From NCBI GenBank assembly GCA_964371655.1, contig CAYJOD010000018.1, forward strand, positions 29,444-93,443: a stretch of DNA of 64,000 nt, in the 5' to 3' direction. Below the pieces are notes generated by a model. That model searched no databases and was not told the DNA's origin. It saw only the letters and a program-made list of their open reading frames with translations. Below, one piece after another: positions 46,789-56,665 of this stretch. The translations under genes and the position numbers were made by a program. Source of the DNA: CAZGSN01 sp964371655 (lineage in GTDB: Bacteria > Desulfobacterota > Binatia > HRBIN30). Numbering within the stretch: position 1 is the stretch's first letter; each line of letters starts with the position of its first letter.

Positions 46789-48942
46789 CTACGAACGATA
46801 CATGTGCTGCAGGTAATCGGTGAGCATGCGCTCGGCGGTGAACTGAGGGATCAGCGTCCGCATCGAAGCTTTCACCTTTTGTAACCAACGGCGTGGAATC
46901 CCGTCGCCGTCGCGGTCGTAGAAGAGGGGGATGGCCTCGCCGAGGTATTCCATCAGCTTGCGTGCGTCGTGCTCGTCCTGCACGTGCGCGTCCGCGGCCG
47001 GAGTGTCGATCGCCCAGCCGTTGTCGCCGTCGAATCCTTCGAGCCACCAGCCGTCGAGAACGCTTAGGTTGAGCCCGCCGTTGAGCGCCACCTTCATGCC
47101 GCTGGTGCCACTGGCTTCGAGAGGCGGGCGCGGCAGGTTCAACCACAGATCCACACCGGCGACGATGCGCGGCGCCATGTGTAGATCGTAATCCTCGAGA
47201 AACACCACGCGCTTGCCCACCAGCGAGTTGCTCTTGCGCTGGAAGCCGCTGCGCAGGAGCTCTTTGGCTTCGTCGTCGCTGGGGTGCGCCTTGCCGGCGA
47301 GAATGACCTGAATCGGGCACTTCTCATTGGCGAGCAGGTGCAGCATGCCGTCGTCCGGCAGTCTGTCCATGAGGTACAAGCGCTTGTAGATCGCCACACG
47401 GCGCGCGAAACCAATGGTCAAGGCGTCCGGCTGAAAGACGCGCGCGGCGGCGTCGACAAAATCGTGCGCCTCGCCTCGCCCGATGCGGTCGCGGACGGAC
47501 TGCTCGCGCGCGAACTCGACCAGTTGCTCGCGCAACCGACAGCGCACGTTCCACAGCTCCTCGTCGGGGATAGAATCGATTTGCTTCCATACCTGGGGAT
47601 CCGACGGATGCAGGCGCCACTGCGGCCCGAGATGTTTGTCGAGCAACCCCTGCATCGGTCCCGCCATCCAAGTGAGGGTGTGCACCCCATTGGTGACATG
47701 GCCAATCGGGATCTCATCCGGGCTGCGCTCGCGCCACAAATTGCGCCACATCCCTCGCGCCACCTCGCCGTGCTTCTTGGAGACCCCATTGGCGGCTCGG
47801 CTGGTGCGTAGCGCCAGCGGCGTGATGCTGAAGCCTTCGCCCTCGTTCGCTGGATCGACGCGCCCGTAGCCGTAGAACGTCTGCCGCGGAATACCCAGGC
47901 TGTCGGCGAAATCCGAAAATACGGCCTCGATTTCCGCTCTCGTGTAGGACTCGTTGCCCGCCGCGACGGGGGTGTGCGTCGTGAAGATGGTTTGCTCGCG
48001 GACGTGATTGAGTGCGACCTCGAATGCTTGCCCGCCTTGATGCGTCTCCTGCACGCGCGCCAGGCTCCCCATCGCCGCATGCCCCTCGTTGAGATGGGTC
48101 AGCTGCGGCTCGATCCCCATGGCCGCGAGGGCGCGCACGCCGCCGATTCCGAGCACACCGTACTGCGTGAGCCGCGTGTCGTGGTCGCCGATGTACAGAC
48201 GCGAGGTGATGTGGCGATCGATGGGGTGGTTGTCCTCACGATCGGTGTCGAGCAGGTACAGGGGAACGCGACCGACCTCGACGCGCCAGATCTGCACCCG
48301 CACGTTGCGGCCGCGCAGCCCCACCTCGATGACAAGTGGCTCGGAATTGGAATCGGTCACCAGAACCGCGGGGAGACGGTCATAGTCGGTGGTGACCCAG
48401 AACTCGTGTTGCCAGCCGCGCAGGTCGAGGCGCTGGTGGAAATACCCCTCGCTGTACAGCAGTCCGACGCCCACCATCGGCAGCGCCATGTCGGAAGCGG
48501 CCTTGAGCAGGTCGCCGGCGAGAACGCCGAGGCCGCCGCCATAGATCGGTAGGGAGCAATGCAGCGCGAACTCGGAACAGCAGTAGGCAATCGGCCGATC
48601 GGCGACAATTCCGGCCACCGGTTGACGCGCCAGATCCGCATCGAGGAGCGCGATGGCCGCCTGCAGGTGTGCGATGTAGGCGGTGTCGCGGGAGAGCTCT
48701 TGCAGACGCCGCGGTTTGGCCGCCTCGAGGGTTGCGCGCGGGTTGCATCCGCTGTGACGCCAGCGCGTCGCGTCGATGTCTTGGAACAACTCCGCACCGC
48801 GAGGCAGCCACACCCAACGATAATTGAAGGCGAGTCGTGCCAGCGGCCACAGCGGCGCCGGCAGGCGTTCGGAAAGCTCACCGACGGCGCGCTCGATGTC
48901 GCGCGCGCCGTCGTTGAGATCAGGGTTTGTCGTAGTCGTCAT
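46789..48942 (-). CDS. glgP: Alpha-glucan (glycogen) phosphorylase, short type
   Basis: A GT35 phosphorylase of the shorter TIGR02094-like type, 717 residues. It removes glucose 1-phosphate from glycogen or maltodextrin in the cytoplasm. The cofactor lysine is about Lys617 in EASGTSGMKVALNGGLNLSV, the phosphorylase signature. IYGGGLGVLAGDLLKAASD (about 138-156), HLNEGHAAM and ARRVAIYKRLYLM (about 492-504) are also diagnostic. GGAGAG precedes ATG 48942. A frame extension upstream reads through DNA with no protein character. No other glycogen genes are nearby. Confidence 0.95.
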   Translation of the reverse strand: MTTTTNPDLNDGARDIERAVGELSERLPAPLWPLARLAFNYRWVWLPRGAELFQDIDATRWRHSGCNPRATLEAAKPRRLQELSRDTAYIAHLQAAIALLDADLARQPVAGIVADRPIAYCCSEFALHCSLPIYGGGLGVLAGDLLKAASDMALPMVGVGLLYSEGYFHQRLDLRGWQHEFWVTTDYDRLPAVLVTDSNSEPLVIEVGLRGRNVRVQIWRVEVGRVPLYLLDTDREDNHPIDRHITSRLYIGDHDTRLTQYGVLGIGGVRALAAMGIEPQLTHLNEGHAAMGSLARVQETHQGGQAFEVALNHVREQTIFTTHTPVAAGNESYTRAEIEAVFSDFADSLGIPRQTFYGYGRVDPANEGEGFSITPLALRTSRAANGVSKKHGEVARGMWRNLWRERSPDEIPIGHVTNGVHTLTWMAGPMQGLLDKHLGPQWRLHPSDPQVWKQIDSIPDEELWNVRCRLREQLVEFAREQSVRDRIGRGEAHDFVDAAARVFQPDALTIGFARRVAIYKRLYLMDRLPDDGMLHLLANEKCPIQVILAGKAHPSDDEAKELLRSGFQRKSNSLVGKRVVFLEDYDLHMAPRIVAGVDLWLNLPRPPLEASGTSGMKVALNGGLNLSVLDGWWLEGFDGDNGWAIDTPAADAHVQDEHDARKLMEYLGEAIPLFYDRDGDGIPRRWLQKVKASMRTLIPQFTAERMLTDYLQHMYRS

Positions 48943-49122
48943 GTCTCTCCGTCCCCTTCGTCTCGTTCCGTTCCTTACCAGTCTCCCTCCGGTAATCGAA
49001 CGAAACTCAAGCAACCACAGACACGATAGTCGGCACCCTGAATTTGGACAAGACACCACCGCGCCCGACGCGCGCTTCAACGTTGTCTACAGGCCTCAAG
49101 AAACGGCGGGCGCCGATATCTG

Positions 49123-49268
49123 GTAGTGGGTCAGTTTGATTGTCATTCCGAGCCGTCGCAATTTCCGCGGCGAGGAATCTTCGGGGGCCACGGTGGGCAC
49201 TACATTCCACTGCAGATCCCTCGCTCCGCTCGGGATGACATCGGGCGAAAAAATCAAACCTACCCCAC
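49123..49268. repeat. MITE-like element, GTCATTCCGAGC family, copy 2
   Basis: Near-identical over the arms to 10163-10312: GGTAGTGGGTCAGTTTGATT then GTCATTCCGAGC at left, and GCTCGGGATGACATCGG then AAATCAAACCTACCCCACC at right. It occupies the gap between glgP (start 48942) and the lipase-like gene. Confidence 0.85.
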
Positions 49269-49290
49269 CCGATATCTGCTCCGCCGCTGA

Positions 49291-52200
49291 TCATTCGTTG
49301 TTGAAGCTGAGCGATACCTCCATCAGAGGTGGGAGGCCCGGAGTGGCCTCGAGGTCGGCCTTGGTCTTCGTATAGCTCGAGACCACCCCGTGCGAGTCGA
49401 TGCTCTCCCAAAACTCGCGGTAGCTCTCCAAGTAGGTGAAGGCTCCCGCGCCGTAGGCGAATAGCCCATGCTCGCTGGTCGGCGCGTTCTGGTAGACGAA
49501 ATCGAGCTCGTTGCGTTGGCTGCCGCCGTAGGAATACTGGTACTGCGAGTAGCTGCGCGCCTCGAGCTTGGTCAACATCTTGGTGTTGCGGTCGATCGTG
49601 CCCTTGAGCTCGACCTCCGCCCAACCGCTCGTCGTCGTCGTATTGTAGGGGGTCCTCACCTTGCCCGCGAAGGCGAAGCCGCTCCATGTAATCGGCACAT
49701 CCACCACAGACTGCCAACACTTGGCTGTGGCCCGTATCGATGACTGCAGCGTGTCGGCCCAGGTGTCGGTCACCGTGAAGTCGCGCGGCGCGCTGGTGAC
49801 GCCACCCACGGTGACCGTAACCGGCACGACGCCCTTGCCCACAAAGGGCACCATCGCCTGGATCGACGTGTCCGACCAATAGGGGTGGCCGTTGTACATC
49901 TGCACGTCGGCCTTTACCCCGCCGAAAGCAACGGAGCTCGACGGCAGCATCGTCGTCCCGAAGCCGCTGCCGCCGATTTCGATCCACGTGCCCTGGTCAC
50001 CCTGCGTCGTCATGTACCATCCGGCGCCGCCCCTGAAGTAGGACACGATCGGCACCGCGACCCCGCGGATCCAAGTCTTCTTCAGTTCGGTGTTGTCCTT
50101 GAGCTTGGCGAGAAGGGTCAGCGTGAAGTTCGTCGATATCGGCAGGCCGGAGGCGGGGAACGAGCCGGAGAAGGTGCCGTCCGCTGTGAACGTCAGCACG
50201 GCGAGTTGCCCGATGTTGTCGGCCTCGACCGTCAGGGTTGCGAGGCGTGAGCCCGGCGTTTGATCGCCCGGCCACACCAGCGCCCCGACGATCTCAACGG
50301 TATCCGTCGGCCCGAAGGAGAGCGGTGGCTCCTTCGTGAACGTAAAGCTCGGGCAAGCAACGTCGTCGGAGAGGACCTTAAGCGCCGCCAGCGTGGTCTG
50401 GGCCGTGTACGTGGCCTTGCCCGACTCGATGAACGCGCCGGTTGCATCGGGCGCGCCGTAGTACTCCTCGTGGTCCACATCGCCGAGGTTGTAGATATCC
50501 AGGAAGTCCACCACCCCCGAGGCGATCATCGACGCCACCGGTACGGCGCCGTCGCTGTCGTTACTGTTCTGGCCCACCACCTGAGGGGTCGCATCCATGA
50601 GGAGCTCGATCGCATAGGCGCCGATGCCTGTCTGAGTCGTACTGCTCGGATCAGGGTAGGAGATGTAGCCGAAGGCGGTCTTCTTCCACGTCGGGCGCTT
50701 CGTGGTGACCCCGAAGAGCGTGGCGTACTTGCCATCGTGGACGTGGCGGTCGTTGGCGTTCAGTAAACGCAGGTTGTCATTGTAAAGCCAGCTTCCGTCC
50801 GTGAAGTTGAAGCGGCGCCTGAGGACGTCGTTCGCCTGCTGGGCCTCGGAGAGGTCGAGCACGTTGTCGAGGTTGATCTCGTGCGGCGTGCTGGTCGATG
50901 AGCGTGCCCATCGGTATTCCCTGGGCCCGGGGGCGGGCAGGTGGACGCTGCTGATGCCCTCGATGAGCAGCTCGTACAGCGCGTCGACGCCGCTGATATC
51001 GATGCCAGCGGCGGTCCATCCCGGCGGGGTATGAAGCGCATACGGCGGTGCCGCGGCAAGGGCGAACGCCAAACTCGGCAAGGCCGAGCCCATGTGGGGG
51101 GAGCCCCAGGTGACGAGCTTCTTGAGCCAGCCATCGAGCTTGGCATCCATGACCTGCACTCCGGCGCGCGACACGATGCCACCCATGGAGTGGGCGACGA
51201 CGTAGAGGCGATAGTCGTCGCCGCTGTCGAGGAAGGGCTTGAGCTGCTTCGCCAGCTCCTCGGCGAAGCCCTCGTCGAGTCGTTTGACACCGCCGTAGGG
51301 GGTAATGACGGGCCGATAGCTGGGATAGATGAACTCGTAGAAAGCCGTGCACCCCAACCGCGCTTTGGGATCGTTCTTCAGCACATGATCGTAGAAGAGC
51401 GTCCAGACATCGCGCTTGTAGGCATAGTCCCAGGGCGCCTCGATATTCGGCGGCAGGAAGCCGCCCTTTTCCTCCTCGTTATGGCCGTGGACCAAGACCA
51501 CGATGTTGTTGACGCAGCGGCGCAGCTCGGTCTGCGCCTGCTCCGGGTCGATCTGAGCAAGAGTGTCGAGCGGCACGCGATTGGCCGTGCTCGAAGCCTT
51601 GGGGATCATGCGAACCAGCTTCGGCTCCTTCGACCAGTTTAGAGACGTCAGCAACGACGCCGGCACGTAACGCACTCGCCGCGGCCGCATTACCGCCGCG
51701 CGGTAGAATAGCGCCGTGGCGGCGCGCTCCTCGAGATCGGAGAGAATCGACTGCGGGAAGTAGATGTCGCGCACCTGGAGATTCCCGGCATCATCGTAGA
51801 AGGCCGGCAGAAACCGCACCGCATCGGTTTCGAGGTGGCCGTCGACGTAGATGTCCCCGACCCGCGCCACCATTACCGCATCGGCGTCGGACGTCCCCAA
51901 TGTGCCGGTTGGGAGCGTGAGGGTGGGAATGAAGTCCGCCGCCTGCAGCCGCCCAACCCCGAGGTTGTCGTTGTTGGCAAACGCGTTCGGATCGAAGGGC
52001 TCAAAGGTGAGGACGCGCATGGTGCCGATCGGCTCGAGCTCGCTACCCGCGAGGTCGACATCGCTACTCTGGCTCGAAACCTGAACTCTCGTGAACGGCG
52101 TGTCAGGGGGGCCGTCGGGGTCGCTCACCGCGGGCAGATCCACCGCGGTTCCGTCAGAGAGCCCGACGTGGGTTGACTGTCCGGAAGAGACGGGGGTGAG

Positions 52201-52809
52201 GGCGGAGGTCTCACCGCCCTCGTCAGCCAGGGCGTTGGTCACGGCGTGGACCAGGTCATCGAATGTCACCAAGCCGTTGGTGGTGAGTGGCTCGCACTCA
52301 GCGAGAGGCAAGTCACCGCTTGCTACGCGAACCGCCCGGACCAGTTCGTCGATCTTCACTGCGCCGTCGCCGTTGCAGTCTCCGGCCAGGTCGGTCGACC
52401 CGTCGCCCCAGGTTATGGTTGCGCCGCAGTCGAAGTACTCCTCGTTGATGAACCCGAAGCACCAGATTTCATCGGTGCCGGCACCTTCGGTGTCGGAGTA
52501 CGAGACCGTCAGATCGCCGGACGGTCCGGTGACATCGGATCGCCACAGCCAGGTGTTTGGACCGGAGATAATCGTGCAATCCACCGCGACCCCCGGCTGC
52601 GGCACGCCGCCGGCGGTCACCAGCACCGCGAACGACTGCTGCGCGCCGACGGCGTTGGTGGCCGTTGGTGGGTCGACGTTGCAGGAGGGCGCAGGCGCGG
52701 TCGAAGTGGGGGTCGGCGTCGCGCTCGCCGTAACCATGCGCGCCAGGCCGGGCAGAACCAGCATTGTCAACGCGGAGAGCACCACGCGGCACAATCTCTT
52801 GGTAGTCAT
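49291..52809 (-). CDS. Very large secreted lipase-like protein with dockerin-like and Ig-like domains
   Basis: A 1172-residue exported protein. Residues 1-30 are a signal peptide (MTTKRLCRVVLSALTMLVLP). An Ig/Big_1-like domain is at about 38-135 (AVLVTAGGVPQPGVAVDC). A dockerin-like pair of calcium loops is at about 140-195 (DCNGDGAVKIDELVRAVRVA and GLVTFDDLVHAVTNALAD). An unassigned region runs to about 380. An alpha/beta hydrolase follows with the nucleophile Ser541 in VVAHSMGGIVSRAG. The C-terminal third holds Ig-like and IPT/TIG-like repeats (VAFGGVKADVQMYNG). A GAGGGG site precedes ATG 52809. Probably secreted or surface-attached lipid- or ester-degrading enzyme; no other cellulosome-like genes are seen. 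Confidence 0.85.
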   Translation of the reverse strand: MTTKRLCRVVLSALTMLVLPGLARMVTASATPTPTSTAPAPSCNVDPPTATNAVGAQQSFAVLVTAGGVPQPGVAVDCTIISGPNTWLWRSDVTGPSGDLTVSYSDTEGAGTDEIWCFGFINEEYFDCGATITWGDGSTDLAGDCNGDGAVKIDELVRAVRVASGDLPLAECEPLTTNGLVTFDDLVHAVTNALADEGGETSALTPVSSGQSTHVGLSDGTAVDLPAVSDPDGPPDTPFTRVQVSSQSSDVDLAGSELEPIGTMRVLTFEPFDPNAFANNDNLGVGRLQAADFIPTLTLPTGTLGTSDADAVMVARVGDIYVDGHLETDAVRFLPAFYDDAGNLQVRDIYFPQSILSDLEERAATALFYRAAVMRPRRVRYVPASLLTSLNWSKEPKLVRMIPKASSTANRVPLDTLAQIDPEQAQTELRRCVNNIVVLVHGHNEEEKGGFLPPNIEAPWDYAYKRDVWTLFYDHVLKNDPKARLGCTAFYEFIYPSYRPVITPYGGVKRLDEGFAEELAKQLKPFLDSGDDYRLYVVAHSMGGIVSRAGVQVMDAKLDGWLKKLVTWGSPHMGSALPSLAFALAAAPPYALHTPPGWTAAGIDISGVDALYELLIEGISSVHLPAPGPREYRWARSSTSTPHEINLDNVLDLSEAQQANDVLRRRFNFTDGSWLYNDNLRLLNANDRHVHDGKYATLFGVTTKRPTWKKTAFGYISYPDPSSTTQTGIGAYAIELLMDATPQVVGQNSNDSDGAVPVASMIASGVVDFLDIYNLGDVDHEEYYGAPDATGAFIESGKATYTAQTTLAALKVLSDDVACPSFTFTKEPPLSFGPTDTVEIVGALVWPGDQTPGSRLATLTVEADNIGQLAVLTFTADGTFSGSFPASGLPISTNFTLTLLAKLKDNTELKKTWIRGVAVPIVSYFRGGAGWYMTTQGDQGTWIEIGGSGFGTTMLPSSSVAFGGVKADVQMYNGHPYWSDTSIQAMVPFVGKGVVPVTVTVGGVTSAPRDFTVTDTWADTLQSSIRATAKCWQSVVDVPITWSGFAFAGKVRTPYNTTTTSGWAEVELKGTIDRNTKMLTKLEARSYSQYQYSYGGSQRNELDFVYQNAPTSEHGLFAYGAGAFTYLESYREFWESIDSHGVVSSYTKTKADLEATPGLPPLMEVSLSFNNE

Positions 52810-52958
52810 TCTCGCCCCTCCTCTGACCTGGCGCAGCGGATTTCGCCGATTGCCCAGGCGCGTCGCTGGCCGAAACCAAAGACAAGAATTGAACAGGGGC
52901 CAGCGCAGGCAACAGAGACTGAATCCTCCGTTAAGACAAGCACGAGGCAGGAGGGTAA

Positions 52959-53133
52959 CCAGGGCCACGGCAAAGTCGCCGACGGAGCCATTGGAATTCC
53001 CTTGCCATCGCCTCGCTACTCGCTGACGTTCTGTATCCCTGGGAGCGCTGCCTTCCAGGCGGCGTGATTCGCGCCGGCAAGATGCCGGCGCTCCCAGGCA
53101 GGCCCTCCGCCAACAACTTTGCCGTGGCCCTGG
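52959..53133. repeat. Nested inverted repeat upstream of the lipase-like gene
   Basis: Outer arms CCAGGGCCACGGCAAAGTCG (left) and CAACTTTGCCGTGGCCCTGG (right). Inside, 53038-53098 holds CTGGGAGCGCTGCCTTCCAG then GCCGGCGCTCCCAGG, an independent hairpin family. Otherwise 52810-53330 contains nothing recognised. Confidence 0.8.
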
Positions 53134-53330
53134 GAGGGTAACGGAGGTTTTAGATTTCCTCTCTGTTCTCTCCGCTTCCTCCTGTTGAATCTTCGCGGCT
53201 ATTCTTTGCCCTCAAATCTTGTTCGGCGACGAAGAATTCGAACGTTCGTTACGCGGATGGTCACGGAGCCAGATCTGTGAAATGCGCGGACTCCCTCCCT
53301 CGAAATCCTGCCCCCTCCGGTCGCAAGGCC

Positions 53331-53897
53331 CTACTTCTTCCCCCTCGTCTTCTTGCTTTGCTTGTCGAAGTATCCCTGCAGCCCTTTTGCCAGTCCGGTC
53401 AGATTCGGAGTGATCAGACCGACGACGAAGCTCTCGACTTGCGGCGCCAGGCGGCGGCCGAAGAAGCTGGGGATCCCGAGTCGTTCGGGATAGACGGTAA
53501 GCTCGCCGCTGACGCGGATGCAGGTGGCGTGCTCGGGGTCATCCGGATCGGGCTCGAAGGAGTTGATGCCGGAACACTCGTAGAGCTTGGCGACGCTCTC
53601 CGAGCACATCGAGTGCGCCCATTCGACTTTGAACTGCGCCGGTGTCCACAACGCCGTATCGATCCAGCCCATCAGGTCGCGCGAGATGAACGGTCGCAGC
53701 GCCATGGGCGCGGCATCCGCCGTGCCCTGCCAGCGGCGTACGATCTTGAGACGACCGTCCTCGAGCGTCTGCCGTGACTGCGTTTCGATGCTTTCGATGT
53801 TGTCGAGAAACGGAACGATCGCTTCCATGCGCTCGATCATCGTTTCCAGGATCAGGGCGGCCGGGTGCGTGACCCGGCTGGTCTCTTCAAAGCGCAT
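53331..53897 (-). CDS. SRPBCC-fold (START-like) protein, possibly DUF2505-like
   Basis: A 188-residue cytoplasmic protein. It reads like a START/polyketide-cyclase ligand-binding fold: MRFEETSRVTHPAALILETM (1-20), a long middle set of strands (RLKIVRRWQGTADAAPMALR) and the C-terminal helix (VESFVVGLITPNLTGLAKGL, about 154-173) followed by a basic tail (KKTRGKK). It has the character of DUF2505-like proteins. Ligand unknown. No operon partner; start ATG 53897. Confidence 0.65.
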   Translation of the reverse strand: MRFEETSRVTHPAALILETMIERMEAIVPFLDNIESIETQSRQTLEDGRLKIVRRWQGTADAAPMALRPFISRDLMGWIDTALWTPAQFKVEWAHSMCSESVAKLYECSGINSFEPDPDDPEHATCIRVSGELTVYPERLGIPSFFGRRLAPQVESFVVGLITPNLTGLAKGLQGYFDKQSKKTRGKK

Positions 53898-54144
53898 ACC
53901 CCGGCGTACTACTCCGGCAGATGAGTCTTCTGCAAGTAGTCACGCGGCGGCCTGAGATGAGAATCCAAGTTGAGAAGTGCCGAGAGTAAGAGTTGTGTGC
54001 AATGCAGCGGTCAAGCTTGAGGTTCGGCGTTTTTCGGGTCCGGTATTTAAGTGCCCCGCCTGGGTTGGTGTAGCGGATAAGTGGGAGTATATGTCGCGGG
54101 TCGCACATCCGCAGGCCGCACAACCCGGTCGATAGGAGGAGACG

Positions 54145-56340
54145 ATGTCGATTACCGTTAGGGCACATGGGGCAGGTTCGCTACGGCGCGCCATCCTGGC
54201 CGTCGGGACATCGGTGCTGGCTAGGACCGTCTTGGTCTTGGGTCTCGCGCTGCCGCTACAGCAGGCGCATGCCAGCACGCGCAACGTCGACATCAACGAC
54301 GGTGCGTGCGACGACGGCACTGGGGTGCCGGTCTACTGCCATATCCAGGCTGCCGTGACCGCAGCTGTCGATGACGACACGATCAACGTCGCGGCCGGAA
54401 CCTACGCCGAAAACGTTGCCCTCAACAAGCGACTGACCATGAATGGTGCCCAGGCGGGGGCAACTGCTTGTGCACGCGTTGCCACTGAGTCGGTCGTTGC
54501 TGGCGCGGGGCCGACGCTGTTTGCGCTCCAGGTCGGATCCGCAGGGTCCACCATCGACGGCTTCACCTTCTCCGGCGGTGTCACGGGGATCGAATCGACC
54601 GGCGGCCCCATCGACAACGTGCAGCTGTTGAACAACCGTATCGTCGGCTTCACCGGCAACGGCATGTTCATCAACGATAGCGGCGTCGATCTGACCCTGA
54701 GCCGAAACGAGGTCAACGGGAGCAGCCAGACCGGCAACGGCAGCCTCGTTCATTTCGACCAAGACAACTTCGACGGACTCCACTTCACCGACAACTGCAT
54801 CCGCAATGGCGTGAACGGGACCGGCGTCTTCGTCGACGGCAACCACAACATCGGGGTGAGCGCGTCCCGCCCGCCGCTTTTCAGCGGCAACCTCATTGAT
54901 GGCATGGCGAACAACGCCGGAGTGAACCTCGGCCGGTTTGCGTTCGAGTTCGGTACCATCAGCAACAACACGTTCAGCAACAACGCCTTCGACGGCTTGC
55001 AAGGTGGCATCCAAAACTCCACGATCACCATGAACAAGTTCGTTGGCAACGGCCGACATGGGTTGGCGCTGACGGGGTTTGGTGGCGCCGGGGACGCGAC
55101 ACGGGGGGCTCAGAACAACACCGTCACCAATAACTGCTTCATCGGCAACGGATTCGTGAATGCCGGCGCCGGCCTGTTCTTCACCAGCGGCCAGTTTCCC
55201 GGCACCATTTCAACGAACTCCGCCCACCAGAACAACTTCTTCGGGAACAGCGTTGGAGCAAGCTACGCCGGCACCGAGACCATCAACATCGATAACAACT
55301 GGTGGGGGTGCGCGACCGGACCCAACACGGCTGGCTGCGATACCACCAGTGGCGCGACACTCACGACTGCTCCATTCCTGACGACGTTTGCCACCCCGGC
55401 CCCATGCTGCGCTGAGGACCTGAACTGTGATGACGGGCTGGGGTGCACCGGGGCGGAAGCCTGCAACTCGACGACGCACATGTGCGTGGCCGGGACTCCG
55501 CCGCTGTGCACCGTCGGCAGCGCCGATCCACAGTGCAACGATCCCGTGTGCGTTGAGCCGGGCGTATGCACGGTTCAGCCGAAACCAAACGGAACGGGCT
55601 GCGATGACGGCACGCTGTGCTCTGTGCCGGACAGCTGTCAGGGAGGAGTCTGCACGGCAGGAATCCCCGACACCGACGGCGATGGCACCTGCGATGTCGA
55701 TGATCTGGATGATGACGGCGATGGAGTATCCGACGCGATCGAGAACCTTGCGCCGAACGCTGGCGATGGCAACGACGATGGAATCCTCGATAGTCTGCAG
55801 TCGAACGTGACATCGCTGCCGTCCGCCACCAGCGCTGCGTACATTACCCTCGTGAGTTCCTGCCCGTTGAACTGGAATGTGCAGGTGTTTGAAGAGGACG
55901 CGTTAGGCATCGACCCCGAATACCAGTATCCGTTCGGCCTGATCGGCTTCACGGTTGGGTGCAGCCCGGCCATGATCCAGGTCATCTTTCATGAAGTCGA
56001 GGAGCTGCCGCTGCACATTTACCGGAAGTTCGGGCCGACACCGCCGCTGTTCAACTTCCCGCACTTCTACACGCTCCCGGACGCACCGCCCACGAACGTC
56101 GTCTTCGACAGTGTGTTGATTGGGGCGGCCAATGCAGCCCGGGTGAGCTTTACGCTGACCGACGGATTGCTGGGTGACGGTACCGGTGTGGACGGAATCA
56201 TCGTCGATCCTAGCGGTCCGGTGCGACTTGTAAGGTCAGTTCCACTGCTGACGGGGTGGGCCTGGGTGGCGTTGTTGACGGTGCTCAGCGCCGTGGGCGG
56301 ATTTGCGCTGGCGCGTCGTCGAACCTCGACAACGGTCTGA
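54145..56340 (+). CDS. Secreted beta-helix surface protein with C-terminal sorting-like tail
   Basis: A 731-residue exported protein with a TAGGAGGAG ribosome binding site. Residues 1-44 are a signal peptide. Residues about 45-410 are right-handed parallel beta-helix repeats, rich in Asn ladders (TISNNTFSNNAFDGL, NSTITMNKFVGNGRHGLALT). Residues about 415-510 are cysteine-rich, and 510-550 has aspartate-rich thrombospondin-type-3-like calcium repeats (DTDGDGTCDVDDLDDDGDGV). The end (about 700-731) reads VPLLTGWAWVALLTVLSAVG then GFALARRR, close to the IPTL-CTERM type of exosortase/rhombosortase sorting signal. Probably exported to the cell surface and processed. Confidence 0.85.
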   Translation: MSITVRAHGAGSLRRAILAVGTSVLARTVLVLGLALPLQQAHASTRNVDINDGACDDGTGVPVYCHIQAAVTAAVDDDTINVAAGTYAENVALNKRLTMNGAQAGATACARVATESVVAGAGPTLFALQVGSAGSTIDGFTFSGGVTGIESTGGPIDNVQLLNNRIVGFTGNGMFINDSGVDLTLSRNEVNGSSQTGNGSLVHFDQDNFDGLHFTDNCIRNGVNGTGVFVDGNHNIGVSASRPPLFSGNLIDGMANNAGVNLGRFAFEFGTISNNTFSNNAFDGLQGGIQNSTITMNKFVGNGRHGLALTGFGGAGDATRGAQNNTVTNNCFIGNGFVNAGAGLFFTSGQFPGTISTNSAHQNNFFGNSVGASYAGTETINIDNNWWGCATGPNTAGCDTTSGATLTTAPFLTTFATPAPCCAEDLNCDDGLGCTGAEACNSTTHMCVAGTPPLCTVGSADPQCNDPVCVEPGVCTVQPKPNGTGCDDGTLCSVPDSCQGGVCTAGIPDTDGDGTCDVDDLDDDGDGVSDAIENLAPNAGDGNDDGILDSLQSNVTSLPSATSAAYITLVSSCPLNWNVQVFEEDALGIDPEYQYPFGLIGFTVGCSPAMIQVIFHEVEELPLHIYRKFGPTPPLFNFPHFYTLPDAPPTNVVFDSVLIGAANAARVSFTLTDGLLGDGTGVDGIIVDPSGPVRLVRSVPLLTGWAWVALLTVLSAVGGFALARRRTSTTV

Positions 56341-56400
56341 TACGCCACGGCGATAGACGCCAGGTCGTAAGCCAAAGGTCTTCAGCTCCGTGAGACGGCG

Positions 56401-56459
56401 GGGGCAGGTCTGGAAAGTGGGAGCGTGGCGCGTGCGTTCAACATTCCAGACCTGGCCCC
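56401..56459. repeat. Inverted repeat between surface protein and dehydratase genes
   Basis: GGGGCAGGTCTGGAA (56401-56415) pairs with TTCCAGACCTGGCCCC (56444-56459) with one bulge. It may act as a terminator for the gene at 54145 or be another mobile hairpin. There is no T-run. The rest of 56341-56665 holds nothing recognised. Confidence 0.65.
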
Positions 56460-56665
56460 GGCATCATCGCCTCAAACCTACCATTCGGCATCCGCTGAGC
56501 TGACGTCGCGCAGGGTGTCGCCGCGCTTCTCGTGATTGGAAGTCCCCGGCCCTTGTCCCGAGCATGCGGGTATGGGATCTGGTTGCCACCATTAGAGAGA
56601 GGTGTCGTGCTGCAACTTCGGGTACCGTTCGCCGCTTCGATGCCTGGGTAGGAGGAGCTCTACCG

